From the NCBI GenBank assembly GCA_902764875.1, contig CACWXP010000014.1, positions 22,716-86,715 on the forward strand: a stretch of DNA of 64,000 nt, given 5' to 3'. The translations under genes and the position numbers were made by a program. Shown piece by piece: positions 33,431 through 40,800 of this stretch; position 1 is the first letter of the stretch; every line of letters starts with the position of its first letter. This stretch comes from an uncultured Eubacteriales bacterium. Lineage in GTDB: Bacteria > Bacillota > Clostridia > Christensenellales > Aristaeellaceae. The notes below the pieces were generated by a model, which was given only the letters and a program-made list of their open reading frames with translations, ran no database searches and had not been told where the DNA came from.

Positions 33431-34286
33431 CTGTTTCGCCCTCCGCATCTTCTTTCATATTTTTAAAGAAGGAAAGCACCCTGGATTGCCTCGATGTATA
33501 GATTTCGCCCAGCACTTCCTCCAGGTTCTTAACTGTCAGCGGCCGGGTCAGGTGACCGTCCCGGGCCATGGAAACAATCCCGGTTTCTTCGGAAACGACC
33601 AGCACAATCGCATCGGTATTCTCGCTGATCCCCACCGCCGCCCGGTGTCGTGTACCCAGTTCCCGGCTCACGCCGCTGGCCTCCGCCAGCGGAAGAATGC
33701 AGGCGGCTGCCATAATTTCATTGTCCCGGATCACAACCGCACCGTCGTGCAGCGGTGTGTTCGGCTCGAATATATTTTCCAGCAGCGGCGCGGAAATCTC
33801 CGCGTTCAGCCGGGTTCCGGTTTCGATCACGTCTTCCAGGCCGGTTTGCTGTTCGAAAACGATCAGCGCCCCGACTCTCCGCTTGCTCAGGTCCATGATC
33901 GTCTGGATGATTTCGGAAATGATCAGGTCCCTTTCCTCGTTCAGGGGTTTGTGGCCACTCTTCTGGAACACGCGGCTGCGTCCCATCCGCTCCAGCGCCT
34001 TGCGGAATTCCGGCTGAAACAGAACCACCAGCACGATGGCCCCGTTCTGCAAAATGGCGTTCAGCAGCCAGTTCAGGCTCACCAGCCCCAGTAGGTTGCT
34101 CAGAAACGCAATAATCAGCAGCAGGAAAAGCCCCTTCAGCAGCGCGCTGCCGCGGGTGTGCCGGGTCAGCAGCAGAAGCTCGTAGATAATGATCGCGACG
34201 ATCAGGATGTCGATCACGTCAACCACCCGGATCCGGTGAGTCAGATTCCAGACCATGTTCCGAATCGTTCCCATCACATCGTTCAT
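33423..34286 (-). CDS. cdaA: Diadenylate cyclase CdaA
   Basis: 287 residues. Three N-terminal membrane helices (to about residue 85) precede a DAC domain with NTPLHDGAVVIRDNEIMAAACILPL (DGA motif) and LGTRHRAAVGISENTDAIVLVVSEETG (RHR motif), the c-di-AMP synthase active site. The ATG at 34286 has GGAGGG upstream. The usual third partner glmM is not next to it; instead a membrane protein, an ATPase and an rRNA methylase follow. Confidence 0.95.
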   Translation of the reverse strand: MNDVMGTIRNMVWNLTHRIRVVDVIDILIVAIIIYELLLLTRHTRGSALLKGLFLLLIIAFLSNLLGLVSLNWLLNAILQNGAIVLVVLFQPEFRKALERMGRSRVFQKSGHKPLNEERDLIISEIIQTIMDLSKRRVGALIVFEQQTGLEDVIETGTRLNAEISAPLLENIFEPNTPLHDGAVVIRDNEIMAAACILPLAEASGVSRELGTRHRAAVGISENTDAIVLVVSEETGIVSMARDGHLTRPLTVKNLEEVLGEIYTSRQSRVLSFFKNMKEDAEGETDE

Positions 34287-34320
34287 CCGCTCACCCTCCT
34301 TCCGGCCTGACCGAAACCTT

Positions 34321-34326
34321 ATTATA
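34321..34326 (-). promoter_or_regulatory. -10 element of the cdaA operon
   Basis: TATAAT at 34321-34326 on the minus strand. The -35 region is poor and overlaps the 3' arm of the preceding gene's terminator. Confidence 0.5.
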
Positions 34327-34339
34327 CACGAACCCGGTT

Positions 34340-34400
34340 CAAAATGAAAGACGGACTTTCATATTTTTTTCATATTTCTGAAACAATTTGAAAGTCCGCC
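34340..34400 (-). terminator. Terminator after the SH3b protein gene
   Basis: GGCGGACTTTCA (34389-34400) pairs with TGAAAGTCCGTC (34350-34361) through one G-U pair, with an AT-rich loop of about 27 bases, followed by TTTCATTTT on the minus strand. Confidence 0.65.
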
Positions 34401-34408
34401 CTGTGGTT

Positions 34409-35338
34409 CTATTTCGTAATGATAAACTGCGCCATCATGTAGCCGTATTCCGTCCCGATCTTGACAAAATGCCAGTTCGTTCCGGGGGTCAGAATGGTCA
34501 CCGGCGTTCCGGGAGCGATGGAATCAATGGCAGTACTGGTAATGCGCGGCTCGCTTCTGAGGTTGACATTCTTTCCGTTGCTGCTCCATACATAAGTGCC
34601 ATGCAGCGGATAGTAAGGCGACGGTTCCGTTTTGGACAGGTACATCGTCATCATATACCCGACCTTGCCGTCTACATTGATCTTGCTCCAGGTCGTGCCC
34701 AGCTCGATCATCCCCGCCTTGGTCCCAACGTCGTAGAAACCGATGGACCGGCTGCTCCTGGAAGGCCCTGACCGCAGGTTCACCCCGGCGCCGTTGGCGC
34801 TGACCACCCAAACGTCGTAAAGAATGGTTTCTCCGCCGGTTCCCGGGTCGGTTCCCGTCAGGAATTCGGTCATCATGTATCCGATCATGCTGCCGATCTG
34901 AATCTGGGTAAAGTTGCCGTATTTCCCGAGCACCATGCACTTCGTCCCCGGCGGATAGGAAGCCACCGCGCCGTATTTGGTTCCCGGGCCGCTGCGCAGC
35001 TTCACGTTCAGGCCGTTCCTGCTGGTCACCCAGGCGTTCTGGCCCACCACCAGGTCGTCCCCGCTCACCACCAGATAGCTGCCCAGCATGTATCCGTTGA
35101 TGCCGTCCGGGGCCGTCACCGCGTACCATTTTCCGCTCTGCCCGGTGATGGTCACGACCGTTCCCGTCGGATAGCTGGAGATTTTTCTTCCGCTGTAGGA
35201 AGGCGCGTCCCGCAGGATCAGCCAGCCCCCGCGCACCGTCCCGGTTTTTTCCGCAAAGGCCGCAACAGGCATGAAGCTGCAGAGAAAGATCACTGCTGAA
35301 ACCAGCGCGGCAGCAAACCGTTTCTTTCCATGCTTCAC
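34409..35338 (-). CDS. Secreted protein with four bacterial SH3 repeats
   Basis: 309 residues from GTG 35338 with AGGAG ten bases upstream. A Sec signal (about 1-28) ends in FMPVAAFAEK. Four SH3b repeats follow: GGWLILRDAPSYSGRKI, NVKLRSGPGTKYGAVASYP, GVNLRSGPSRSSRSIGFYD and NVNLRSEPRITSTAIDSI, each closed by a GYMM(T/A) strand. SH3b arrays usually bind the cell wall. No catalytic domain is present. It is monocistronic between two terminators. Confidence 0.85.
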   Translation of the reverse strand: MKHGKKRFAAALVSAVIFLCSFMPVAAFAEKTGTVRGGWLILRDAPSYSGRKISSYPTGTVVTITGQSGKWYAVTAPDGINGYMLGSYLVVSGDDLVVGQNAWVTSRNGLNVKLRSGPGTKYGAVASYPPGTKCMVLGKYGNFTQIQIGSMIGYMMTEFLTGTDPGTGGETILYDVWVVSANGAGVNLRSGPSRSSRSIGFYDVGTKAGMIELGTTWSKINVDGKVGYMMTMYLSKTEPSPYYPLHGTYVWSSNGKNVNLRSEPRITSTAIDSIAPGTPVTILTPGTNWHFVKIGTEYGYMMAQFIITK

Positions 35339-35402
35339 GGCCTTCAGCTCCTTTCAGAAGAAATCCCGGGAAATTATAAACCTATTGTACACTCTTTTGG
35401 GA

Positions 35403-35436
35403 AAAAGAAAAACCCCTTTTGCTTAAAAAAGGAGTT
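35403..35436 (-). terminator. rpsT terminator
   Basis: AACTCCTTTT and AAAAGGGGTT form a ten-bp stem with a six-base loop, followed by a T-rich run on the minus strand. Confidence 0.8.
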
Positions 35437-35459
35437 TATCACACGCGAACTTTCTTCGC

Positions 35460-35726
35460 TCAGACGGCAGCGGCCTTGTTCAGCTGCTTTGCCAGACGGG
35501 CCTTTTTGCGGTTGGCGGCATTCTTGTGAATAACGCCCTTGGCTGCGGCCTTGTCAATCACGGCGGACGTCGCGGACAACAGCTCTTTGGCGTTGGTCGG
35601 GTCGGCGGCAACAGCAGCATCGAACTTACGAATGGAAGTACGCATGCCGCTCTTCACGATGCGATTCTGCAGGTTTTTCTTCTCGCTGACCTTCACGCGT
35701 TTCTTCGCGGACTGGATATTCGGCAA
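35460..35726 (-). CDS. rpsT: 30S ribosomal protein S20
   Basis: 88 residues from TTG 35726 with GGGGAGG upstream. PNIQSAKKRVKVSEKKNLQNR, AAKGVIHKNAANRKKARLAKQL is typical S20. Monocistronic, with its own promoter and terminator. Confidence 0.95.
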   Translation of the reverse strand: MPNIQSAKKRVKVSEKKNLQNRIVKSGMRTSIRKFDAAVAADPTNAKELLSATSAVIDKAAAKGVIHKNAANRKKARLAKQLNKAAAV

Positions 35727-35771
35727 CTCGGTTCACCTCCCCTTAGGTTCCTTAAAAAACCATCGTATGGC

Positions 35772-35800
35772 ATAATATCATGTTTGAAAGGAAAAAGCAA
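35772..35800 (-). promoter_or_regulatory. rpsT promoter
   Basis: TTGCTT (35795-35800), 17-base spacer, TATTAT (35772-35777) on the minus strand. Confidence 0.75.
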
Positions 35801-35912
35801 CCCTTTCCGGCAGAAAAACTTTCTTTTTTTCTTTTCGCCGTTTTCATGGCGAAAACAAATCAAATACAGGCGGATTCCGAATTCTCCTCTTCCAATGAAA
35901 GGAGTTTTGGTT

Positions 35913-35918
35913 TATAAT
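35913..35918 (+). promoter_or_regulatory. -10 element upstream of yqeK-rsfS
   Basis: TATAAT at 35913-35918 with a weak TTCCAA 17 bases upstream. A start near 35925 leaves only about 20 nt before the yqeK ATG. Confidence 0.45.
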
Positions 35919-35945
35919 GGTTCCAGATTTTGATTTGCTTTGAAT

Positions 35946-36671
35946 ATGGAGGTCTTCCCCATTTGCATCAGCGCTTCCGGCGATTCCCCTGTTCTGTTCC
36001 GGCCCCCGAAGACAGATCGTGAATATCATGATCTGAAAGCTCTTTACTGCGTTTCCACCCGTCTGGATACCGCCGGTCCCTGGCTCGACAGGCTGTACAA
36101 AACCCTCAATCCGAAACGCTTTGCCCATTCCCTTTCCGTGGCACGGACTTCCGTGCGTCTGGCGGAAAAATACGGTCTGGACGTGATCCGTGCGGAGCAG
36201 GCCGGCCTGCTGCACGACTGTGCCAAATGCCTCCGCCTGGAGGAAATGCAGAAAATCGCCGTTAGACACAATTTGACCGACGATCCTGCCTTTCTCGAGT
36301 CCCCGGCCCTGCTCCATTCCGTGGTCGGTGCCTGGGTGGCCCGGAAAAAATACGGCATGGAGGACCCGGAGGTCCTGAAAGCCATCGAGTATCACAACAC
36401 CGGCTGCGCCGGCATGTCTCCCCTGGCTATGGACATCTGCCTCTCCGATTTTATCGAGCCGAACCGTGAGCCCTTCCCCGGGCTGGAAGAGGTTCGTGCC
36501 CTGGCAGAAGTATCCCTGGAAAAAGCGCTCCTGCTTTCCCTGGAGGATGTGGTGGCCCATGTTTCCTCCAAGGGCAGAGCCCTTCATCCCCGAACTCTCG
36601 GAACCATTGAATGGCTGAAAACACTCCCTGCCGTAAATGCCGACCCAACCCCCGAACCCATTAAACCGTAA
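35946..36671 (+). CDS. yqeK: HD-domain hydrolase YqeK (Ap4A hydrolase type)
   Basis: 241 residues. FAHSLSVARTSVRLAEKYG, AGLLHDCAKC, ALLHSVVGAWVARKKYG and EAIEYHNTG-like AIEYHNTGC give the H..HD..H..D metal set of YqeK, which cleaves diadenosine tetraphosphate symmetrically in characterised members. The N-terminal 45 residues before the HD domain are not conserved. ATG 35946 (or TTG 35940) lacks a visible SD and the leader seems very short. It is followed by rsfS, its usual partner; the usual upstream partner nadD lies at 1.6 kb. Confidence 0.87.
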   Translation: MEVFPICISASGDSPVLFRPPKTDREYHDLKALYCVSTRLDTAGPWLDRLYKTLNPKRFAHSLSVARTSVRLAEKYGLDVIRAEQAGLLHDCAKCLRLEEMQKIAVRHNLTDDPAFLESPALLHSVVGAWVARKKYGMEDPEVLKAIEYHNTGCAGMSPLAMDICLSDFIEPNREPFPGLEEVRALAEVSLEKALLLSLEDVVAHVSSKGRALHPRTLGTIEWLKTLPAVNADPTPEPIKP

Positions 36672-36680
36672 ACCTTAAAT

Positions 36681-36714
36681 CTACTATCCACTAACCACTC
36701 ATCACTATCCACTG
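36681..36714. repeat. Degenerate ACTATCCACT short tandem repeat
   Basis: Seven-base units of the type ACTATCC/ACTAACC/ACTCATC lie between yqeK and rsfS. A cleaner version is at 48580-48613. Base composition is AT-rich compared with the neighbouring genes. Confidence 0.55.
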
Positions 36715-36747
36715 CCGCGCAGCAGCGCGGTCTCAAGGAGGTACTTC

Positions 36748-37113
36748 ATGCAGGATCAGGAACTGGTGCTCAACCTGGCGTCCTTTCTCTACGAAAAGAA
36801 AGCACAGGACATTGTTGTCCTGCGCGTCTCCCATCTCACGGTACTCTGCGATTATCTGGTCATCGCCAGCGGCCGGACTGCCAGCCAGGTTTCTTCTCTG
36901 GCCGACCTGGCCGATGAATTCATGGCCAAAGCCGCCCTGCCCCTCCGGCGCACCGAAGGCCAGCGGGAAGGCCGCTGGGTCGTTCTCGACTACGGAAGCA
37001 TCATGGTCCATCTCTTCCATCGCGAAGAGCGCGCCTATTACGGGCTCGACCGGCTCTGGAACGACGGAACCAACGCCCTGGACCTGCCCTTCGATCAGAC
37101 GGTGCCCGACTGA
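36748..37113 (+). CDS. rsfS: Ribosomal silencing factor RsfS
   Basis: 121 residues from ATG 36748 with AAGGAGG upstream. KAQDIVVLRVSHLTVLCDYLVIASG, and WVVLDYGSIMVHLFHREERAYYGLDRLW are RsfS/Iojap blocks. It binds L14 of the large subunit and blocks subunit joining when nutrients are short. Placed after yqeK, as in most Firmicutes. Confidence 0.94.
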   Translation: MQDQELVLNLASFLYEKKAQDIVVLRVSHLTVLCDYLVIASGRTASQVSSLADLADEFMAKAALPLRRTEGQREGRWVVLDYGSIMVHLFHREERAYYGLDRLWNDGTNALDLPFDQTVPD

Positions 37114-37117
37114 CCCC

Positions 37118-37168
37118 GTTTCCAAAGCCTTTGAGATCCAACAACGTTCCTGAAGGAACTTTGGAAAC
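37118..37168. other. Nested inverted repeat between convergent rsfS and coaBC
   Basis: GTTTCCAAAG (37118-37127) pairs with CTTTGGAAAC (37159-37168), and GTTCC/GGAAC nests inside at 37146-37159. No T run follows on either strand, so it may be a structured 3' end rather than a standard terminator. Confidence 0.5.
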
Positions 37169-37183
37169 AGCGATCGCAAAATC

Positions 37184-38383
37184 CTAAATCCTCAATCCTA
37201 ACACTTCATCCAGAATCACATCCGCCAGCTGCCGCTTGCTCATGATCGGCAGCTCTTTTTTCGCCTCTTTCGTGATCAGCGTGGCAATGTTCGTGTCCGT
37301 ATTGAATCCGGCGCCGGGTTTCGTCACATCGTTGGCCACGATCATGTCCAGGTTCTTCGCCGCCAGTTTCTCTTCCGCGTGGCGGATCACATGATCCGTT
37401 TCCGCCGCGAACCCGACGAAGGTCTGTCCCTGTTTTTTTGTTTTTCCGATCGTTTTGGCAATGTCCGGGTTTTCCTCCAGCACGATCGTCAGCGGCTCCC
37501 CGGCCTTCTTCTTGATCTTTGTTTTCGATGCTGCTGCCGGCCGGTAATCCGCCACAGCCGCTGCCTGAATCACGATATCCTGCTTCGGCGTTTCCTTCTT
37601 CATGGCCGCCAGCAGATCCGCCGCCGATTCGATTGCAACGATCCGCACGTTCTCCGGTACCGGCGCCGTGGTGCTTCCCTTCACAAGCGTCACCTCCGCG
37701 CCCCGGTCCCGGGCCGCTTCCGCCAGTGCAAAGCCCATTTTCCCGCTGGAATCATTGGTCAGAAAGCGCACGGGGTCCAGCCGCTCCCGGGTGGCTCCGG
37801 CAGTGACGAGCACCTTCAGCCCCGCCAGATCGTTTTCCCCCGCAAGGATCTCCCCGATCTTTTCCACAATCTCCGCCGGTTCGCTCATCCGCCCGGCGCC
37901 CTCGTCGCCGCAGGCCAGGATGCCCGTTCCCGGGCCGACGAACCGCACGCCCCGCTTCCGCAGGGTTTCCACGTTCTGCCGCGTGGCCTCCGCGGTCCAC
38001 ATGCCGGTGTTCATGGCCGGGGCCACCAGCACCGGCGCCTTCGTCGCCAGCACGGTGGTGCTCAGCATGTCGTCCGCGATACCGCAGGCCATCTTGGCCA
38101 GGATATTCGCCGTCGCCGGCGCGATTACAAACACGTCCGCCACTTTGGCCAGCGCCACGTGCTCCACGTTCCAGTATTCCGGCGCGGAAAAAGTGTCCGT
38201 AACCACCGCGTTCGCGCTCAGGGTCTGAAACGTCAGCGGTGCCACAAACTCCGTCGCGTTTTTCGTCATGATCACATGGACGCAGGCGCCCAGATGACGC
38301 AAACGGGAGACAACCTCGGCGCTTTTATACGCCGCGATGCCTCCCGTAACGCCCAGCACAATGTTTTTGCCGGTCCAGTTCAT
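37184..38383 (-). CDS. coaBC: Bifunctional phosphopantothenoylcysteine synthetase/decarboxylase
   Basis: 399 residues. CoaC part (about 1-180): VLGVTGGIAAYKSAEV, FVIAPATANILAKMACGIADD, and PAMNTGMW (flavin site and substrate clamp). CoaB part (about 190-399): VTAGATRERLDPVRFLTNDSSGKMGFALA, and PDIAKTIGKTKKQGQTFVGFAAE. Together they convert 4'-phosphopantothenate to 4'-phosphopantetheine; the pathway's last enzyme CoaE is in the fusion gene at 8.8 kb. It is the last gene of the yicC-remA-gmk-rpoZ-coaBC cluster. Confidence 0.95.
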   Translation of the reverse strand: MNWTGKNIVLGVTGGIAAYKSAEVVSRLRHLGACVHVIMTKNATEFVAPLTFQTLSANAVVTDTFSAPEYWNVEHVALAKVADVFVIAPATANILAKMACGIADDMLSTTVLATKAPVLVAPAMNTGMWTAEATRQNVETLRKRGVRFVGPGTGILACGDEGAGRMSEPAEIVEKIGEILAGENDLAGLKVLVTAGATRERLDPVRFLTNDSSGKMGFALAEAARDRGAEVTLVKGSTTAPVPENVRIVAIESAADLLAAMKKETPKQDIVIQAAAVADYRPAAASKTKIKKKAGEPLTIVLEENPDIAKTIGKTKKQGQTFVGFAAETDHVIRHAEEKLAAKNLDMIVANDVTKPGAGFNTDTNIATLITKEAKKELPIMSKRQLADVILDEVLGLRI

Positions 38384-38384
38384 T

Positions 38385-38603
38385 TTATGCCTGTTCCTCC
38401 GGATCCGCGGGGTTGTCGTAGGTCAGCAGCCCGCGGTTGATTTCTTCCACGGCGATCTTCAGAGGCTTCATGCCGTCGGCGTCAATCATCGGCAGCGCGC
38501 CGTTGACGATTTCGCGGCCCCGCTTGCTGGCCTCCACCACCAGGGTGTAGCGGCTTTCCGCGTGGTTCAGCAGTTCCAGTACGCTCGGATCTACAATGGA
38601 CAT
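38385..38603 (-). CDS. rpoZ: RNA polymerase omega subunit
   Basis: 72 residues. SRYTLVVEASKRGREI and LKIAVEEINRGLL match omega, which assists assembly of the beta' subunit. It sits between gmk and coaBC, two bases from coaBC, the standard Firmicute location. Confidence 0.92.
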   Translation of the reverse strand: MSIVDPSVLELLNHAESRYTLVVEASKRGREIVNGALPMIDADGMKPLKIAVEEINRGLLTYDNPADPEEQA

Positions 38604-38622
38604 TTCTTTGTTTCCTCCTGCC

Positions 38623-39228
38623 TTATTCTTCTTCGATTTCCGGGAAATAGCGGACGGAATTCTGTTTTTCCGCCCTCACAATGGCAGCCAGCTGATCAAA
38701 AGCCAGCTCCAGGTCGTCGTTCACAACCAGGTAGCGGTAGCGGCTCATCTGTTCGATCTCGCCCCTGGCGTTGTTCAGCCGGCGCTGAATTTCTTCCTCG
38801 CCCTCGGTGTTCCGGGTGTGCAGCCGAACCTTCAGGTCGCGATAGGTCGGCGGAAGAATGAACACGCTCACGCAGTCCTTTTCCTTTTCCATCACGGCCC
38901 GGGCGCCCTGGGGATCAATGTCCAGCAGGACGTTCTGCCCCTTCTCCATCCGCTCGTAGACTTCGCTTTTCAGCGTGCCGTAGCGGTGCCCGTGAACACT
39001 GGCGTGCTCGAGGAACGCGTCCTCGCTGAGCAGTTTATCATATTCCGCTTCGGAAATAAAGTGGTAATGCACATCTTCTATTTCATTTTCCCGCCGTCCC
39101 CGCGTTGTCACGCTCACGGAGAAGGCAAAGGAAGGATCCTTGTCCAGAAGTTTTGAAACCAGCGTTCCCTTTCCGGCGCCGGAGGGCCCGGAGATCACCA
39201 GCAGCATTCCCTTGCGGATTTCTTTCAT
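38623..39228 (-). CDS. gmk: Guanylate kinase
   Basis: 201 residues. Walker A is ISGPSGAGKGTL; SVTTRGRRENEIEDVHYHFIS is the GMP-binding domain, and LLDIDPQGARAVM follows. It phosphorylates GMP to GDP. It begins three bases after remA ends and is co-transcribed with rpoZ. Confidence 0.95.
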   Translation of the reverse strand: MKEIRKGMLLVISGPSGAGKGTLVSKLLDKDPSFAFSVSVTTRGRRENEIEDVHYHFISEAEYDKLLSEDAFLEHASVHGHRYGTLKSEVYERMEKGQNVLLDIDPQGARAVMEKEKDCVSVFILPPTYRDLKVRLHTRNTEGEEEIQRRLNNARGEIEQMSRYRYLVVNDDLELAFDQLAAIVRAEKQNSVRYFPEIEEE

Positions 39229-39231
39229 GCT

Positions 39232-39477
39232 CTAATCCTCCGTTTTTCCGTCGATCCTCGCCGCGATGGTCTCGGGCATCAGCGGCGAAAGAATCACATG
39301 CTCCGAATCCGTCACCAGCACGGCCCGCGTCTTGTGTCCGCAGGTGGCGTCGATGACGTGTCCGGCGTCCCTGGCGTCCTGCACCATCCGGCGCACCGGC
39401 GCCGCGTCCGGCGAAACGATGGCGATCAGCCGGTGGGCCGCCGTCATGTTTCCGTATCCGACGTTGATAAACTTCAT
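39232..39477 (-). CDS. remA: RemA/DUF370 family regulator
   Basis: 81 residues, KFINVGYGNMTAAHRLIAIVSP, DARDAGHVIDATCGHKTRAVL and DSEHVILSPL. RemA in Bacillus is a DNA-binding activator of matrix genes that forms an octameric ring; Clostridial homologues between yicC and gmk are common and their regulons are mostly unknown. Confidence 0.92.
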   Translation of the reverse strand: MKFINVGYGNMTAAHRLIAIVSPDAAPVRRMVQDARDAGHVIDATCGHKTRAVLVTDSEHVILSPLMPETIAARIDGKTED

Positions 39478-39483
39478 TTCCTT

Positions 39484-40356
39484 TCACTCCACATTCTGAA
39501 TCTGTTCCCGAAGCTTCTCAATCTCGCTCTTCAGGTCCACCACCCACCGGGCGATCTCCGCGTCCTGTGCTTTGGAGCCGATGGTGTTGGCCTCCCGGTT
39601 CATTTCCTGAATCAGGAAGTCCATTTTCTTTCCGATCTCGCCCTCCGCCTCCAGATAGGCGCCCATCTGCCGCAGGTGGCTTTCCAGCCGGGCCAGCTCC
39701 TCGTCGATGGCGCACCGGTCTGCCATGATGGCAACTTCCTGCGCCAGCCGCTGGGGATCCACCCCGTCGGAAATCATGGATTTCAGCCGGTTCTCCAGCT
39801 TCTCCCGGTATTCGGAAACCACGTTCGGCGCCCGGCCCAGAATCTTTTCGCGCAAATCTGCCGCCTGATCCAGATGGAACCGCAGGTCCTCCTTCAGGTG
39901 CGTCCCTTCCTTTTCGCGCATGGCCGTAACCTGTTCAACCGCCTGTTCCACCGCCTCGGCACAAAGGGCGCTCACCAGTTCCTGGTCCATTTCCTTTTCG
40001 GTCAGCGTGGTCACGCCTTCCATGGCCAGCAGCCGGCTGACGGTCAGGTCGTTTTCTGTCCCGATGGCCTCGAACATGGCTTTTCCGGCTTCCCAGTACT
40101 GCCGGGCCAGTTCCCCGTCCACCGAGATCGAAACCGCGGAGCTCTCCGTGTTCCGCACGGTCACGAAAACATCCACGTGTCCGCGCTTCAGTCCTTTCCC
40201 GGCCGTTTCGCGGATCACGGGCTCCAGGAAGGAAATGTTCCGGGGCAGCCGCATGCTCAGGTCCAGAAAACGGTGGTTCACGGTTTTCAGTTCCGCCGTT
40301 ACTTCCCATCCGTCCCGCAAAGCCCGTCCGGCTCCGCATCCTGTCATGCTCCGCAT
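39484..40356 (-). CDS. yicC: YicC-family endoribonuclease
   Basis: 290 residues from ATG 40356 (MRSMTGCGAG), with AAGGAG 12 bases upstream; other in-frame ATGs lie at 40368 and 40407. Blocks ELKTVNHRFLDLSMRLP and the C-terminal EIGKKMDFLIQEMNREANTIGSKAQD are YicC. Members studied degrade or process small RNAs. It is first in the remA-gmk-rpoZ-coaBC operon, with its own promoter. Confidence 0.92.
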   Translation of the reverse strand: MRSMTGCGAGRALRDGWEVTAELKTVNHRFLDLSMRLPRNISFLEPVIRETAGKGLKRGHVDVFVTVRNTESSAVSISVDGELARQYWEAGKAMFEAIGTENDLTVSRLLAMEGVTTLTEKEMDQELVSALCAEAVEQAVEQVTAMREKEGTHLKEDLRFHLDQAADLREKILGRAPNVVSEYREKLENRLKSMISDGVDPQRLAQEVAIMADRCAIDEELARLESHLRQMGAYLEAEGEIGKKMDFLIQEMNREANTIGSKAQDAEIARWVVDLKSEIEKLREQIQNVE

Positions 40357-40410
40357 CGTTTCCCGCATCTCCTTTACCCGGAAAAAACCGGATTCATTCC
40401 GTATCAAGAT

Positions 40411-40440
40411 ATTATATCATCAGTTTCCCTGAAAAATCAA
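40411..40440 (-). promoter_or_regulatory. Promoter of the yicC-gmk-coaBC operon
   Basis: TTGATT (40435-40440), 18-base spacer, TATAAT (40411-40416) on the minus strand. Confidence 0.8.
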
Positions 40441-40455
40441 CAAAACCCTTCCCGC

Positions 40456-40794
40456 TTATGCCCATTTGTCCCATTCTTCCGGCGCGTATCCCTGGGTGAT
40501 CCAGTTTCCGTTGCGCACAATGGGCGTCTTCAGCAGCCACGGGTTTTCCTGAATCGCGGGAATCAGCATCTCCGCCCGGTCAAAGTAGCAGGCCGGGTGT
40601 TCCTTCACCTTTTTGTCCTCCCGGTCGATCAGCTTTTCCATGCCGACGGCGTCCAGCATCAGGCGGATCTCCCGCTCCCCAAGCCGGTGTTTCTTCAGGT
40701 CCAGGCTCTGGAAGGGAATCCGGCGCTCCTTGAAATACCGCTCCGCCTTCTGGGTGTCGAAATTCTTTTTCCCCGCGTAAATCTGAATGTTCAT
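40456..40794 (-). CDS. ArsC/Spx-like protein lacking the N-terminal cysteine
   Basis: 112 residues, a thioredoxin-fold ArsC/Spx relative: IQIYAGKKNFDTQKAERYFKE, then LLKTPIVRNGNWITQGY. In this family the first loop normally carries a Cys (for example KKCxxTQKA); here that position is Asn in KKNFDTQKA, so arsenate-reductase or thiol-switch chemistry is not expected. RBS AGGAAA before the ATG. It follows dnaC by six bases, the end of the nfn-dnaD-dnaC run. The function is unknown. Confidence 0.8.
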   Translation of the reverse strand: MNIQIYAGKKNFDTQKAERYFKERRIPFQSLDLKKHRLGEREIRLMLDAVGMEKLIDREDKKVKEHPACYFDRAEMLIPAIQENPWLLKTPIVRNGNWITQGYAPEEWDKWA

Positions 40795-40800
40795 GGATAT

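Noticed and set aside
35917-35943. Nine-codon ATG frame before yqeK
   Set aside because: Its ATG lies within the -10 TATAAT, so it would not be transcribed from that promoter.
36681-36714. CRISPR-like repeat
   Set aside because: Units are 7-14 bases and contiguous, with no spacers; no cas genes.
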